DNA from: Bacteroidota bacterium
GTDB lineage: Bacteria; Bacteroidota; Bacteroidia; Chitinophagales; Chitinophagaceae
Direction of reading: 5' to 3'
Length of the DNA stretch: 11,006 nt
Assembly: GCA_023423015.1 (NCBI GenBank)
Contig: JAFAGE010000221.1
Coordinates: forward strand, 1-11,006
Below the pieces are notes generated by a model. The model was not told where the DNA came from, did no database searches, and was given only the letters and a program-made list of their open reading frames with translations. The position numbers and the translations under genes are program-made. Below are positions 1 to 8,290 of this stretch, piece by piece. Positions within the stretch are counted from its first letter, which is position 1. Every line of letters starts with the position of its first letter.

Positions 1-1524
1 ACGCTGACTATCGATTACCAAAACGCGCAGCCCACAAAACCGGTGCAGCAAAACACTGCAGCCATGTTTGGTGATATTACCTCGAGGGCCATTGAAGGCA
101 ACGCCGTACATCGTGAAAACCGCTACAATGACTTTGACGATGAAATATTGCTCGTTCGAATGTTGTCGACAGAAGGGCCACGCTTGGTTCGAGGCGATGT
201 AAATAAAGATGGCCTGACTGATTTCCTGTTGTGCGGTGCGGCAGGAGATCCGGATAAATTATTCATTCAGCAGGCCAATGGAAAGTTCAGGTTTAAGCCG
301 AACGCCGCTTTCGAAAACGACAAAGGTTTTGAAAGCACCTGTGGCGCATTCCTTGACTATGATGGCGATGGTGATGCTGATCTTATGATGGGTTCCGGTG
401 GGAACCAACCGGGTGTAGACCGTTCAAACTTCCTGGTAAGAATGTACATCAACGATGGACAAGGAAATTTTTCTCCTCAACCTTCAGCAATGCCGAAGGT
501 GATAGGCAATCTTGCAACAATAAAAGCCGCTGACATCGACGGCGATGGTGACGACGATGTTTTTGTAGGCGCAAGAAATGTTCCGGGAAACTATGGTTTA
601 CCTCCACGCTCGCACCTGCTGGTGAACGATCGCGGTGTATGGAACGACATCACTCCCCCTACCCTTGCCAATGCAGGTATGGTTACTGATGCCAGCTGGA
701 GCGATACAGACGGCGACAAAGACCTCGACCTGGTAATTGTTGGTGATTGGATGCCGATGACCGTGTTTGTAAATGAAAATGGTTTGTTTGAAAATAAGGT
801 TGTGGTTCCAAATTCAAATGGATGGTGGAACAGAATTGAAGCATCTGACCTGGATGGAGACGGCGACGTTGATTTCGTTGCGGGCAACTGGGGATTGAAT
901 ACAAAGTTCAAAGCAAGTGTTGAACGTCCCCTGACCATGTTTGTAAATGATTTCGATAAAAATGGTAAAAGTGAATTCATTATTAACTGGTACCCGCCTA
1001 TGGACAGCATATCCTACCCTTTTGCAACAAAACCTGAATTGACAGCGCAATTGCCCGCCCTGCGTAAGCAGATACTCCGGTATGTTGACTATGGCTATAA
1101 AACATTCGACTCATTATTTCCTGCAGAGATAAGGAATAACTCACTTCGCTACGATGCTTATACACTTCAAAACACAGTGTTCTGGAATAATAACGGGAGT
1201 TTTGAAGCAATGCCTTTGCCGGTGCAGGCTCAGGTTGCACCCGTATTCGGAATTGTAGCCGATGATATTGATGGCGACGGCAAAAAAGATATATGGTTAG
1301 GCGGAAACTTTTATGCTTTGAAACCCCAGGCTGGCAGACACAATGCAAGCCGAGGAGTACTTCTTAAAGGCAACGGTTCAAGACAATTTCAATACATCGC
1401 AAATGCGGAAGCAGGAATTTATGTGGATGGTGAAGTTCGCGATGCGGCATTAATACAAACGGGGAATAAGAAACAACTGGTGGTGGCGAGAAATAATGAT
1501 GAAATAAAAGTATTCGGGAAGTGA
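1..1524 (+). CDS. VCBS/FG-GAP repeat protein (ASPIC/UnbV type), C-terminal part
   Basis: The frame is open from the first base to a TGA at 1522-1524, giving 507 residues with no start inside the window. Seven Asp-rich calcium-loop motifs of the FG-GAP/VCBS type are visible: DVNKDGLTD (196-222), DYDGDGDAD (355-381), DIDGDGDDD (532-558), DTDGDKDLD (703-729), DLDGDGDVD (847-873), a weaker DFDKNGKSE (949-975) and DIDGDGKKD (1270 region, 1267-1290). Such repeats usually build a beta-propeller. The first residues (LTIDYQNAQ) resemble the end of an ASPIC/UnbV domain. The following HRENRYNDFDDE, then a GP.L..GDVN.DGL.DF segment, is typical of the second half of Bacteroidota proteins of about 1,100 residues, so some 600 residues probably lie upstream. 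The C-terminus (LVVARNNDEIKVFGK) looks complete. These proteins are usually exported and often sit near susCD pairs. The molecular function is unknown; surface binding or adhesion is inference. The family call is firm. Confidence 0.88.
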   Translation, partial: TLTIDYQNAQPTKPVQQNTAAMFGDITSRAIEGNAVHRENRYNDFDDEILLVRMLSTEGPRLVRGDVNKDGLTDFLLCGAAGDPDKLFIQQANGKFRFKPNAAFENDKGFESTCGAFLDYDGDGDADLMMGSGGNQPGVDRSNFLVRMYINDGQGNFSPQPSAMPKVIGNLATIKAADIDGDGDDDVFVGARNVPGNYGLPPRSHLLVNDRGVWNDITPPTLANAGMVTDASWSDTDGDKDLDLVIVGDWMPMTVFVNENGLFENKVVVPNSNGWWNRIEASDLDGDGDVDFVAGNWGLNTKFKASVERPLTMFVNDFDKNGKSEFIINWYPPMDSISYPFATKPELTAQLPALRKQILRYVDYGYKTFDSLFPAEIRNNSLRYDAYTLQNTVFWNNNGSFEAMPLPVQAQVAPVFGIVADDIDGDGKKDIWLGGNFYALKPQAGRHNASRGVLLKGNGSRQFQYIANAEAGIYVDGEVRDAALIQTGNKKQLVVARNNDEIKVFGK

Positions 1525-1530
1525 CAAATA

Positions 1531-1562
1531 AAAAACCACCGGATTTTCTCCGATGGTTTTTT
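1531..1562. terminator. Bidirectional intrinsic terminator between convergent genes
   Basis: The arms 1531-1543 and 1549-1561 form a 13-position stem around a 5-base loop. There is one C/A mismatch when read on the plus strand, which becomes a G-U wobble on the minus strand. An A-run on the left and a T-run on the right (1557-1562) give a U-tract in either direction. It lies 6 bases after the VCBS stop and 27 bases after the susD stop, so it can end both convergent transcripts. Confidence 0.85.
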
Positions 1563-1589
1563 CCATTTTATCATGCTTGAGCAATGTGC

Positions 1590-3194
1590 TTATGCAGGAC
1601 CACCAGCCCACCATACAGGTGTGGTGTAGTCGTTGGCAGATGCACCTGAGTTGAAGTTCGGGTTACCTGCTGCTTCAGCATTGGGGTACCTGAGTCTTTC
1701 AGGGATCTTACCACCGGTTACGTTACCCGGAGCGTTGGTTGGAATAAGAGCCGGGAGTCTTGCCCTCCTGTAATCGCTCCATGCTTCCCACCAGTTAAGG
1801 AAGTGATTCACCCAGAGTTGTTCGTGAATCATCACCAGATTATCTCTGAAACCATAAGGATAGGTGTTGAGATAGCTGGTAACCTGGGCATCACTAACTG
1901 TTAATGAAGCATCGTAGATGGTGTACATCTGCATAGATGCCTTAACACCGGCTTCGTAGTGTGCCTGGGCGCCTGTTACACCGCCAATTCCTCTTTCAGC
2001 AGCTTCTGCGAGCAACAGTTCTACTTCGCCGTAGTTCATCAACATATACGGCTCAGCCCTGTCGAGCAGCTTCGGGTTAATTTTGGAATAGGTAGCGTTG
2101 AGATTCAGCGGGCTTACTCCAACTGAGTCTTCCAGCTGTGATTGACTGAGGCCGTTTGGCATACCTGTTTGAGCAAGCGGATCAGCGTTGGTTACGTTCC
2201 AGATCGCGCCGGCTCCTGCAGCTTCCCAGTTTCCGATACCACCTGAAATAATCATCAAGCGAGGATCGTCGTCAGCAACTGTTCCTTTGTCAACACCCTT
2301 CAGAAAATCAACAAGGGTTCTGCTGAGGAAAGTAACCTGGCCACCGTCGCCGGGGAAGAATGCACGCGAAATACCATTCTGGTTAACCCAGAGACTTGGT
2401 GCTTCTGCCATTGGAACGATCACATTGTCGTCGTTGCTTGTGAACACGCCACCTGCAACTGCTTTCTGAACGTAAGTGTTTGCCAGGTCGGGGGCAACAT
2501 TCGACACCCTCATTGCGAGACGCAACATGAGTGAATAACCCCATCTTTTCCATTTAGCAACATCACCACTGTAATAAAGGTCGGCTTGCTCAAAACCGTC
2601 AGCAGCGGGGCTGCCGAGAGCGGCTGTTGCTTCGTCGAGTTCCTTCAACAGGTCTGTGTAGATGTCTTGTTGTTTGTCGTATTTAGGGAAGAAAATACCC
2701 TCTTCAACCTGCATGGTTTCGAAGTAGGGAACGCTTCCGTAATAGTCGGTCAAACGATGGAACAGGAATGCCCTGAGAATGCGTGATGCCTGGCGCAGGT
2801 TTTGGTTTTGTCCTTCTGCCCATCCACCCGGACCAGTTTGTTTCAAAACCGCTGCGAGGTTTTTGAGTTGGTCGGCGTAAATAAACTCAAAAGGTGCGCT
2901 TGAAGTTTCAGCATCATCGGTGTATTTATCACCGGGATCGCCACCAGTAGTAGCGAGGTGCTGAATGGCGTAACCGCACATCCTGATATTAGTTCTCCAG
3001 TCGATGTACCTGTTGTCACCCCTCGATCCACCAGAGGCAGCGCCCAGCTGGGCGGAGGTGAACAGGAAGTTTACATCGATCGTATTCAGCGCCTGCGGAT
3101 TGATATTCAAATCCGTCAGCTCCTCCCTGTTACAACTCGTAACAGCAATGGCGCCTATGGCTGTACAAAAGATTATTTTCCTTAAGTATTTCAT
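1590..3194 (-). CDS. SusD/RagB-family outer-membrane lipoprotein (SusD-like_2 type)
   Basis: This is the surface-exposed nutrient-binding partner of the adjacent SusC transporter. The chosen ATG at 3194 gives 534 residues. An in-frame TTG at 3206 would add four residues but leaves only 7 bases after the susC stop. The N-terminus is a lipoprotein signal: basic MKYLRK, a hydrophobic stretch, then VTSC with Cys21 as the predicted lipidated residue. Acidic residues follow it (NREE), as in Bacteroidota surface-export signals. The segment LNINPQALNTIDVNFLFTSA near the mature N-terminus and the YYSGDVAKWKRWGYSLMLRLAMR segment near residue 210 match the SusD-like_2 branch as I remember it. Later segments such as YMLMNYGEVELLLAEAAERG and the C-terminal WEAWSDYRRARLP with IPERLRYP are family hallmarks. 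The length is normal. It sits 19 bases after susC and is surely co-transcribed. The ligand cannot be told from sequence. Confidence 0.93.
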   Translation of the reverse strand: MKYLRKIIFCTAIGAIAVTSCNREELTDLNINPQALNTIDVNFLFTSAQLGAASGGSRGDNRYIDWRTNIRMCGYAIQHLATTGGDPGDKYTDDAETSSAPFEFIYADQLKNLAAVLKQTGPGGWAEGQNQNLRQASRILRAFLFHRLTDYYGSVPYFETMQVEEGIFFPKYDKQQDIYTDLLKELDEATAALGSPAADGFEQADLYYSGDVAKWKRWGYSLMLRLAMRVSNVAPDLANTYVQKAVAGGVFTSNDDNVIVPMAEAPSLWVNQNGISRAFFPGDGGQVTFLSRTLVDFLKGVDKGTVADDDPRLMIISGGIGNWEAAGAGAIWNVTNADPLAQTGMPNGLSQSQLEDSVGVSPLNLNATYSKINPKLLDRAEPYMLMNYGEVELLLAEAAERGIGGVTGAQAHYEAGVKASMQMYTIYDASLTVSDAQVTSYLNTYPYGFRDNLVMIHEQLWVNHFLNWWEAWSDYRRARLPALIPTNAPGNVTGGKIPERLRYPNAEAAGNPNFNSGASANDYTTPVWWAGGPA

Positions 3195-3213
3195 ACTTGT
3201 TTTCAATTAATGG

Positions 3214-6200
3214 TTAGAAGGTTGCTCTCACGTTGAAACCATAAGTGCGTGTAGCTGGCATACCGAAATAGTCGAGACCTTGAGAGTTTGAGCTGGTGTA
3301 GCTGGACTCAGGATCGATGTTTGGTGTATTCTTTTTCAGAATTGCCAGGTTACGTGCAACGAACGAGAACATCAGGTTTTGAATTGGTGTTTTTTCCAGA
3401 ACCTTCTTTGGCATGTTAAATCCGAGGGTGACTTGTCTCAGCTTGATGAAAGACGCATCGTATGTGAATTTCTCAGCAGCCCTGTCTCCCAGGCGTCCCC
3501 AATAGTTGTTTGCTTCACCAGGAGTAAGCGTTTTGCTGAATGGTTTGTAAATCGGATTACCGTTACCATCAGTACCATCCTGGATTACACCTTCAACTGT
3601 CAAAGGAGCTTCGCCGTCACGACCCTGAAGTGATTGTTTGGTGAAACCAGCCTGAGTCATCCTTACGTTTGTACCAGAGTAGATATCGCCACCCTGTTTG
3701 AAATCGATCAGGAATGTCAGGTTGAGGTTTTTCCATGTGAACGAGTTGTTCAAACCACCTGTGAAATCAGGAACACCGCGGCCGATTACATGATATGTAC
3801 CATCGCTGAGCGGAGCACCATCAGCATCGAAAACAGGCAAACCAGTTGCAGGATCTTTCAGCTGAACCTGTCCGGTAATCATACCGAATGGTTGTCCAAC
3901 AATATGTTTGATGAAAACAGTTCTTGTTCTTGGTTCTTCACCAATCACTTCTGTTTGACCTTCGATGAGGGAGATCACTTTACTGTTGTTTTTAGCAAAG
4001 TTCAGTGACACATCCCAGGTAACTGCGCCTTTAACCGGAGTACCTGTTAAGAGGAATTCAATACCCTTGTTCGCAATCTGGCCAAGGTTTACAGATGTTG
4101 TAGTGAAACCGGATGTTCTTGAAATGTTTGCATTCAGGATATCATCAGTAGTTTTCTGATCGTAGTAAGTGAAGTCGAGACCGAGTCTGTTATTGAAGAA
4201 ACGAACGTCGAGACCGATTTCCTTTTCTGTAGAAGTATAAGGTTTCAGATTAAGGTTAGGATAGTTTTCACCGGAAGCAAATCCTCCAAGAGGACGGCCC
4301 ACGTGTGTGATACCCGCACCATACAGAATGGTTGTTTCGTATGGGTTAACCGAGCTGGCGTTACCAACCTGTGCCCATGAAGCCCTTAACTTACCAAAGC
4401 TTAACCATACAGGAAGAGTTTTGATCGCATCGCTGAATACAAAGCTCATACCTATTGATGGGTAAAGGATGCTGTTGTCTTGAGGATTCAAAGTAGAGAA
4501 CCAATCCTGACGTGCTGTTCCGGTTATGAACAGGTAGTCGTTGTAAGAGAATTCCACTGATCCGAAGAGCGAGTTAATACCCATTTTACCATAACCATAA
4601 CCAAAGTTTCTCTGGTTTGCGTTGTTGATAGCCGGGAAGAGCGGAGTATTGAAACCAGAACCCTGAGCAGAGATAGTTTCGTCGTCACGGCGCATGCGGT
4701 TACCACCGAAGAAGGCGTTAATACCAATGTTGCCGAATTCTTTGTCGAAACCGAGCATATACTGCAGGTTGATTTCGCGAACTCTTCTTTCGCTTTCCGT
4801 CATGCTACCAGCGCGGTTGTGGCCGGTACCCTGAGGAGTAAGTCCGGTGCTTCTCTTGGTATACCAGTCCATACCAGCCATACCTGAAATGTAGAGGAAG
4901 TCGGTGATGTCGTATCTCAGTTCACCTGTGGCAATTACACGGTCGCGCTCGTCAGAATTGATCTGCTGCCATGCTGCCCAGTATGGGTTTTGTGTCCACA
5001 GGTTGTTTGACACCTGGAACTCTTCCCCGGGAGGCTTGTTGTCGCCGATACGGATGCCTTTTGCCTGTTGGTCTGCGAGAGAAGGAACAGCACCCGGCTT
5101 GTTCGGATCACCGATCATGTCGAGTACGTTAACATCGCCTGGAATATAATACAGCGCGAGAATACCGTTTCCTGGAGAGTCAGAGAGGTTAGGCCTGTTC
5201 TTGGCTTTCTCGTTAGAGTAAAGAATTTTCGAGTTGAACGAAAGTTTCTTTCCAAATTTCGAGTTGGTGCTCAAAGAAAGGTTTATCCTGTCGAAACCAG
5301 AATTAGGAATAACGCCTTTGTTTTTCAGTTGAGATGCAGAGAAGCGGAAGTTTTGTTCGTTGCTACCACCGGTAAATGCAACCGTGTTGGTCCAGGTAGT
5401 ACCTGTCTGGTAGAAACGTTTCCAGTTATCGCCTGCGTAAGAATAAGGACGGGTGATACCATCAAACTGTACAGTTGGACGGCCATCGAATCTCGGACCC
5501 CATGCCTGTAAACCCCACCAGCTATCCCAGTGTTGCTCCAATGAAGTTGGAACCTCAGGAGCCGATGTTGCCAGGTCTGCACCAACGAAGCCTCCATTTC
5601 CGTGAGAGGTCTGGAAGTCAGTGAGGTTGTTTATGTTTTCAAATACATAGTTGGAGTTGATTTCAACACCAAGACCTTTTCTGCCCGAACCTTTTTTAGT
5701 GGTGATGAGGATCACACCCTGTGCAGCACGCGAACCATAAAGAGCCGCAGCACTTGCACCTTTCAGTACGGTCATCGAAGCAATGTCGTCGGGGTTGATA
5801 CTACTCATACCATCACCCTGGTCGGCACCACCCCAAACACCGGCCTGACCGAAGTTGGTGTTGTCTAACGGAACTCCGTCAACAACATACAATGGTTGGT
5901 TCAAGCTGGAACCGAGTGTTTTTGCACCGCGGATAACCACGCGTGAAGAACCTGCAGGACCAGATGCGATTTTCGAAACGTTTACACCTGCAACGCGACC
6001 AGCAAGAGCGTTAGCTGTGCTGATTTCACGGGCCTGTGTAAAGTTTTCTCCATCAACCTGGGTTGCAGAGAACTGCAGTGCTTTTTCTTTTCTTTCGATA
6101 CCAAGAGCGGTAACCACAACGCTCTCGAGTTCGTTTTCGCCTTCCGTCATAGTGACGTTAACGTTTGATCGGTTGCCGATATTTACTTCCTGCGAACCGA

Positions 6201-6438
6201 AACCGATGTAGGAAAATACGAGGGTGTTGGAGCCCTCAGGAACATTAATGCTATAGACACCATCTGAGTTGGATGTGGTTCCAACATTGGTGCCTTTTAC
6301 TAAAACGTTTACGCCCATCATACCGCTGCCGCTTGCGTCAGTAATTTTTCCTGACACGGCACGACTCTGAGCGAAAGCTGCGGGCAATCCCGCAAATAGT
6401 AAAAGCATTAAGGCTAATACTAATTGTCGTTGCTTCAT
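3214..6438 (-). CDS. SusC/RagA-family TonB-linked outer-membrane transporter
   Basis: This 1,074-residue protein imports a bound nutrient across the outer membrane with its SusD partner, powered by TonB. A Sec signal peptide (residues 1-23, ending AAFA before Gln24) is followed by a carboxypeptidase-regulatory-like domain (about 27-97, with VSGKITDASGSGMMGVNVLV and the Y-S-Y-I-G-F-G pattern). A TonB-box-like stretch lies near 105-112 (ESVVVTAL). The plug domain (about 115-250) includes QPLYVVDGVPLDN (181-193) and the SusC signature VLKGASAAALYGSRAAQGVI (224-243). The rest is a beta-barrel ending in a C-terminal aromatic residue (RATF), as expected for outer-membrane barrel insertion. The length is normal and no frame damage is seen. 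It is the first gene of a two-gene operon with susD. No sigma/anti-sigma (FecI/FecR-like) gene lies upstream, so regulation is not that visible type. Substrate unknown. Confidence 0.95.
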   Translation of the reverse strand: MKQRQLVLALMLLLFAGLPAAFAQSRAVSGKITDASGSGMMGVNVLVKGTNVGTTSNSDGVYSINVPEGSNTLVFSYIGFGSQEVNIGNRSNVNVTMTEGENELESVVVTALGIERKEKALQFSATQVDGENFTQAREISTANALAGRVAGVNVSKIASGPAGSSRVVIRGAKTLGSSLNQPLYVVDGVPLDNTNFGQAGVWGGADQGDGMSSINPDDIASMTVLKGASAAALYGSRAAQGVILITTKKGSGRKGLGVEINSNYVFENINNLTDFQTSHGNGGFVGADLATSAPEVPTSLEQHWDSWWGLQAWGPRFDGRPTVQFDGITRPYSYAGDNWKRFYQTGTTWTNTVAFTGGSNEQNFRFSASQLKNKGVIPNSGFDRINLSLSTNSKFGKKLSFNSKILYSNEKAKNRPNLSDSPGNGILALYYIPGDVNVLDMIGDPNKPGAVPSLADQQAKGIRIGDNKPPGEEFQVSNNLWTQNPYWAAWQQINSDERDRVIATGELRYDITDFLYISGMAGMDWYTKRSTGLTPQGTGHNRAGSMTESERRVREINLQYMLGFDKEFGNIGINAFFGGNRMRRDDETISAQGSGFNTPLFPAINNANQRNFGYGYGKMGINSLFGSVEFSYNDYLFITGTARQDWFSTLNPQDNSILYPSIGMSFVFSDAIKTLPVWLSFGKLRASWAQVGNASSVNPYETTILYGAGITHVGRPLGGFASGENYPNLNLKPYTSTEKEIGLDVRFFNNRLGLDFTYYDQKTTDDILNANISRTSGFTTTSVNLGQIANKGIEFLLTGTPVKGAVTWDVSLNFAKNNSKVISLIEGQTEVIGEEPRTRTVFIKHIVGQPFGMITGQVQLKDPATGLPVFDADGAPLSDGTYHVIGRGVPDFTGGLNNSFTWKNLNLTFLIDFKQGGDIYSGTNVRMTQAGFTKQSLQGRDGEAPLTVEGVIQDGTDGNGNPIYKPFSKTLTPGEANNYWGRLGDRAAEKFTYDASFIKLRQVTLGFNMPKKVLEKTPIQNLMFSFVARNLAILKKNTPNIDPESSYTSSNSQGLDYFGMPATRTYGFNVRATF

Positions 6439-6481
6439 AAGTGTTTACGTTGGTTGGTAATTTTTATTAGAAAACAGAGAA

Positions 6482-6514
6482 TCAAGTGTGGAACTTGACG
6501 CGGCAGAAATGCCG
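6482..6514 (-). other. Two tandem hairpins in the susC 5' leader
   Basis: TCAAGT (6482-6487) pairs with ACTTGA (6493-6498) across 5 bases. CGGCA (6501-6505) pairs with TGCCG (6510-6514) across 4 bases. Both are perfect, but short (6 and 5 bp). They lie 44-76 bases before the susC start codon, within the leader predicted from the candidate promoter. No U-tract follows, so neither is a terminator. A regulatory role is only possible, not shown. Confidence 0.35.
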
Positions 6515-6602
6515 GAAGACGTCTACGCGGAATCGTACATAGGCAATCAAGCGTTGTTTTGGTTAGAAGATTTTTTTTCTGTCGGTCGTTAAAAGGCAGC
6601 CA

Positions 6603-6632
6603 CTAATATACCTAAAAAGCGCATCTTACCAA
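6603..6632 (-). promoter_or_regulatory. Candidate Bacteroidota-type promoter for susCD
   Basis: Read on the minus strand, TATATTAG (6610-6603) matches the Bacteroidota -7 consensus TAnnTTTG at all but one fixed position. A TTG (6632-6630) lies upstream with a 19-base spacer, within the usual 17-23. Transcription would then start near 6597, giving a leader of roughly 160 bases. The assignment rests on consensus similarity alone. Confidence 0.4.
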
Positions 6633-6741
6633 GAAATTGTTAAACTTTATGGCGCCAACACACTGCATCTATTCTTTTAGGCAGCACGAAGCTCAAATTT
6701 GCTGCAATTATTACAGAAATTTTTATTAATACGTCGATTCA

Positions 6742-6804
6742 CATACCCGCACTATGCTGGTTCACAGCACAGGGCGGGTATGCACCTGAACCAGCCTTGT
6801 GGCT
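6742..6804 (+). promoter_or_regulatory. Interlocking inverted repeats in the NIF3-like gene leader
   Basis: Two perfect 9-bp inverted repeats are interleaved. In the first, CATACCCGC (6742-6750) pairs with GCGGGTATG (6774-6782). In the second, GCTGGTTCA (6756-6764) pairs with TGAACCAGC (6787-6795). The first can be extended inwards by C-G and T-A pairs and by TGCTG/CAGCA (6755-6759 with 6765-6769), making one long hairpin with two mismatches and a 5-base loop. That extended form excludes the second stem. The two outer 9-bp stems alone have pseudoknot topology. A small third hairpin, AGCC/GGCT (6793-6796 with 6801-6804), competes with the end of the second stem. The element ends 38 bases before the start codon at 6843, and no U-tract follows. 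It could be a structured RNA leader or overlapping DNA operators. It matches no riboswitch class that I recognise. Confidence 0.5.
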
Positions 6805-6842
6805 TAAAACATCTACCTTAATACCATTAAACAAGTTGGAAA

Positions 6843-7754
6843 ATGAATAAAAACACCCTGCGCAGAGGGGCCTGGGATCGCAGGTCCTTCCTTCAGCACA
6901 CTGTTGCAATCTCAGGAGGTGCAATCCTGCTCTCCTCACCTCTCCTGGCAACATCTCAACCTACGAAAACAACAGTCGGCGACATCATTAATCTTTTTCT
7001 GAAAGAGGTTAATGGTGCGCCCTTCGCAAACACCGTCGACACATTAAAATCGGGTTCAGCAACTACAGAAGTTAAAGGCATTGTTACAACAATGTTTGCA
7101 ACAATACCGGTAATTGAGCAGGCAATCAAACTCGGGGCAAACTTCATCATCGCTCACGAACCTACATTTTACAGCCACACTGATGAAACAGGATGGCTGG
7201 AAACCGACAGCGTCTTTAAACACAAAAAGGAATTGCTTGACAAGCATAAAATAGCTGTGTGGCGTAATCATGATTATATACACAGCCACAGACCCGATGG
7301 CGTATATAGCGGCTTACTCGACGCACTTGGCTGGAAACAATATACCACCGAAGATGCACCACATAATATAAACCTGCCAGCTACCACACTGAAGGAGCTG
7401 ATAAAAACGATGAAAGAAAAACTGAACATCAGCAACGTGCGGTATATCGGCAACGACGACCAGTCATGCAGAAAAGTGTTGCTGATGCCCGGAGCCGCAG
7501 GTGGGCGGCGACAGATTTCTGCAATTGCCGCAACAAATCCCGATGTAGCGGTAGTTGGCGAATTGCAGGAATGGGAAACTGCCGAATACGTCAGGGATGC
7601 GCGTGCAGCCGGTAAACAACTATCCCTTGTTGTTCTGGGTCACACAGATAGTGAAGATGGTGGATCAGTCTATATGCGCGACTGGCTAAGGAAAAAAGTT
7701 CCGGAACTTGAAGTGACACATATTCATTCAGGTAACCCGTTCTCGTTTGCATAA
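6843..7754 (+). CDS. NIF3-family (YbgI-like) dinuclear-metal protein with Tat signal
   Basis: The 303-residue product starts with a twin-arginine signal: DRRSFLQ (residues 12-18) followed by a hydrophobic stretch (about 20-36). This implies folded export across the inner membrane; cleavage near residue 38 is a guess. The mature part (about 43-303) matches the NIF3 family, a toroidal hexamer with a two-metal site whose reaction is not settled. Visible landmarks are FIIAHEP (101-107), IAVWRNHDYIHSHRPDG (137-153), VVGELQEWETAEY in the position of the family's GEvs segment, and GHTDSEDGG (266-274). H267 and E271 correspond to the C-terminal metal ligands of E. coli YbgI (H215, E219 as I recall). 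The usual HHP is HEP here (H105, E106), and the usual Asp ligand position appears to be H147. Most family members are cytoplasmic, so export is notable. The iron permease gene follows after 32 bases, so the two may share a transcript. The family call is strong; the function is unknown. Confidence 0.85.
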   Translation: MNKNTLRRGAWDRRSFLQHTVAISGGAILLSSPLLATSQPTKTTVGDIINLFLKEVNGAPFANTVDTLKSGSATTEVKGIVTTMFATIPVIEQAIKLGANFIIAHEPTFYSHTDETGWLETDSVFKHKKELLDKHKIAVWRNHDYIHSHRPDGVYSGLLDALGWKQYTTEDAPHNINLPATTLKELIKTMKEKLNISNVRYIGNDDQSCRKVLLMPGAAGGRRQISAIAATNPDVAVVGELQEWETAEYVRDARAAGKQLSLVVLGHTDSEDGGSVYMRDWLRKKVPELEVTHIHSGNPFSFA

Positions 7755-7786
7755 AATAAACCCACCTTAGCAAAAAACCTGGTTAC

Positions 7787-8284
7787 ATGAAATCCTCCTC
7801 CAAAAAACAGTTTTTTGAACGCTTCTCCGAAGCTGCAGTAAGAGCAACCGGGAGTTCATCTGCGTTTATTGTTGCCGTGTCTGCCGTGGTCATCTGGGCA
7901 GCAACGGGTCCTTTGTTCAACTTTTCCGAAACCTGGCAGCTTGTGATAAATACAGGAACAACTATTGTCACCTTCCTGATGGTATTCCTTATTCAGAAAA
8001 CCCAGAACAAGGATGCCAAAGCAATCCACCTGAAGTTAAATGAGCTAATTGCTGCACAGGAAGGAGCCAGCAACCGCATGGTAGATATTGAGGATATCAG
8101 CGAAAAGGAAATGGATCAGTTACACCGCTTTTATGAAAAACTCGCTGAGCTCGCAAAGGCAGATACCGACCTTTTACAATCTCACTCTATTGATGCAGCA
8201 CACGAGGTTGCAGAAAACAAACTGAAGAAAATAAGTAGTACGAGAAAGAAAAAAGCACCTAACGAAAAAAAGGCGCAACATTGA
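7787..8284 (+). CDS. Low-affinity iron permease family protein
   Basis: The 165-residue product resembles the small bacterial members of the low-affinity iron permease family, named after yeast Fet4. Two membrane segments are predicted: about residues 25-44 (AFIVAVSAVVIWAATGP) and 50-69. The second opens a characteristic block, NTGTTIVTFLMVFLIQKTQN (55-74), followed by DAKAIHLKLNELI (76-88). The C-terminal half is hydrophilic, with the segment EKEMDQLHRFYEKLAELAK typical of the family and a Lys-rich tail. It should be an inner-membrane protein. Iron transport by these short bacterial versions is assumed from the family name, not shown. The ATG at 7787 lies 32 bases after the NIF3-like gene, close enough for co-transcription. 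The TGA is only 6 bases from the stop of the convergent small gene, and no terminator lies between them. Confidence 0.85.
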   Translation: MKSSSKKQFFERFSEAAVRATGSSSAFIVAVSAVVIWAATGPLFNFSETWQLVINTGTTIVTFLMVFLIQKTQNKDAKAIHLKLNELIAAQEGASNRMVDIEDISEKEMDQLHRFYEKLAELAKADTDLLQSHSIDAAHEVAENKLKKISSTRKKKAPNEKKAQH

Positions 8285-8290
8285 AATTAA

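Larger units (their letters stand above)
6439..6842. other. Divergent intergenic region between susC and the NIF3-like gene
   Basis: This 404-base stretch holds no gene that I can support. On the susC side it contains a candidate minus-strand promoter, two small hairpins and an 8-bp palindrome (6517-6524, AGACGTCT). On the NIF3 side it contains an AT-rich stretch (about 6690-6735) and two interlocking inverted repeats. I found no convincing plus-strand TAnnTTTG box, so the start of the NIF3 transcript is not placed. Confidence 0.7.

Noticed and set aside
591..1348. Minus-strand frames opposite the VCBS gene, up to 139 codons
   Set aside because: They lie entirely antisense to a clear FG-GAP coding region, and their translations show no domain, signal or protein-like composition.
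3195..3206. TTG at 3206 as the susD start
   Set aside because: The ATG at 3194 gives a normal lipoprotein signal and better spacing from the susC stop. The TTG only adds four residues.
3379..6211. Several plus-strand frames of 64-147 codons opposite susC
   Set aside because: All are antisense to a full-length SusC with intact family motifs. The translations are Cys/Arg/Ser-rich and unlike real proteins.
7746..7770. TTTG plus CACCTTAG as a promoter for the iron permease
   Set aside because: The spacer is about 13 bases, too short, and the -7 box has two mismatches. Co-transcription with the NIF3-like gene is simpler.
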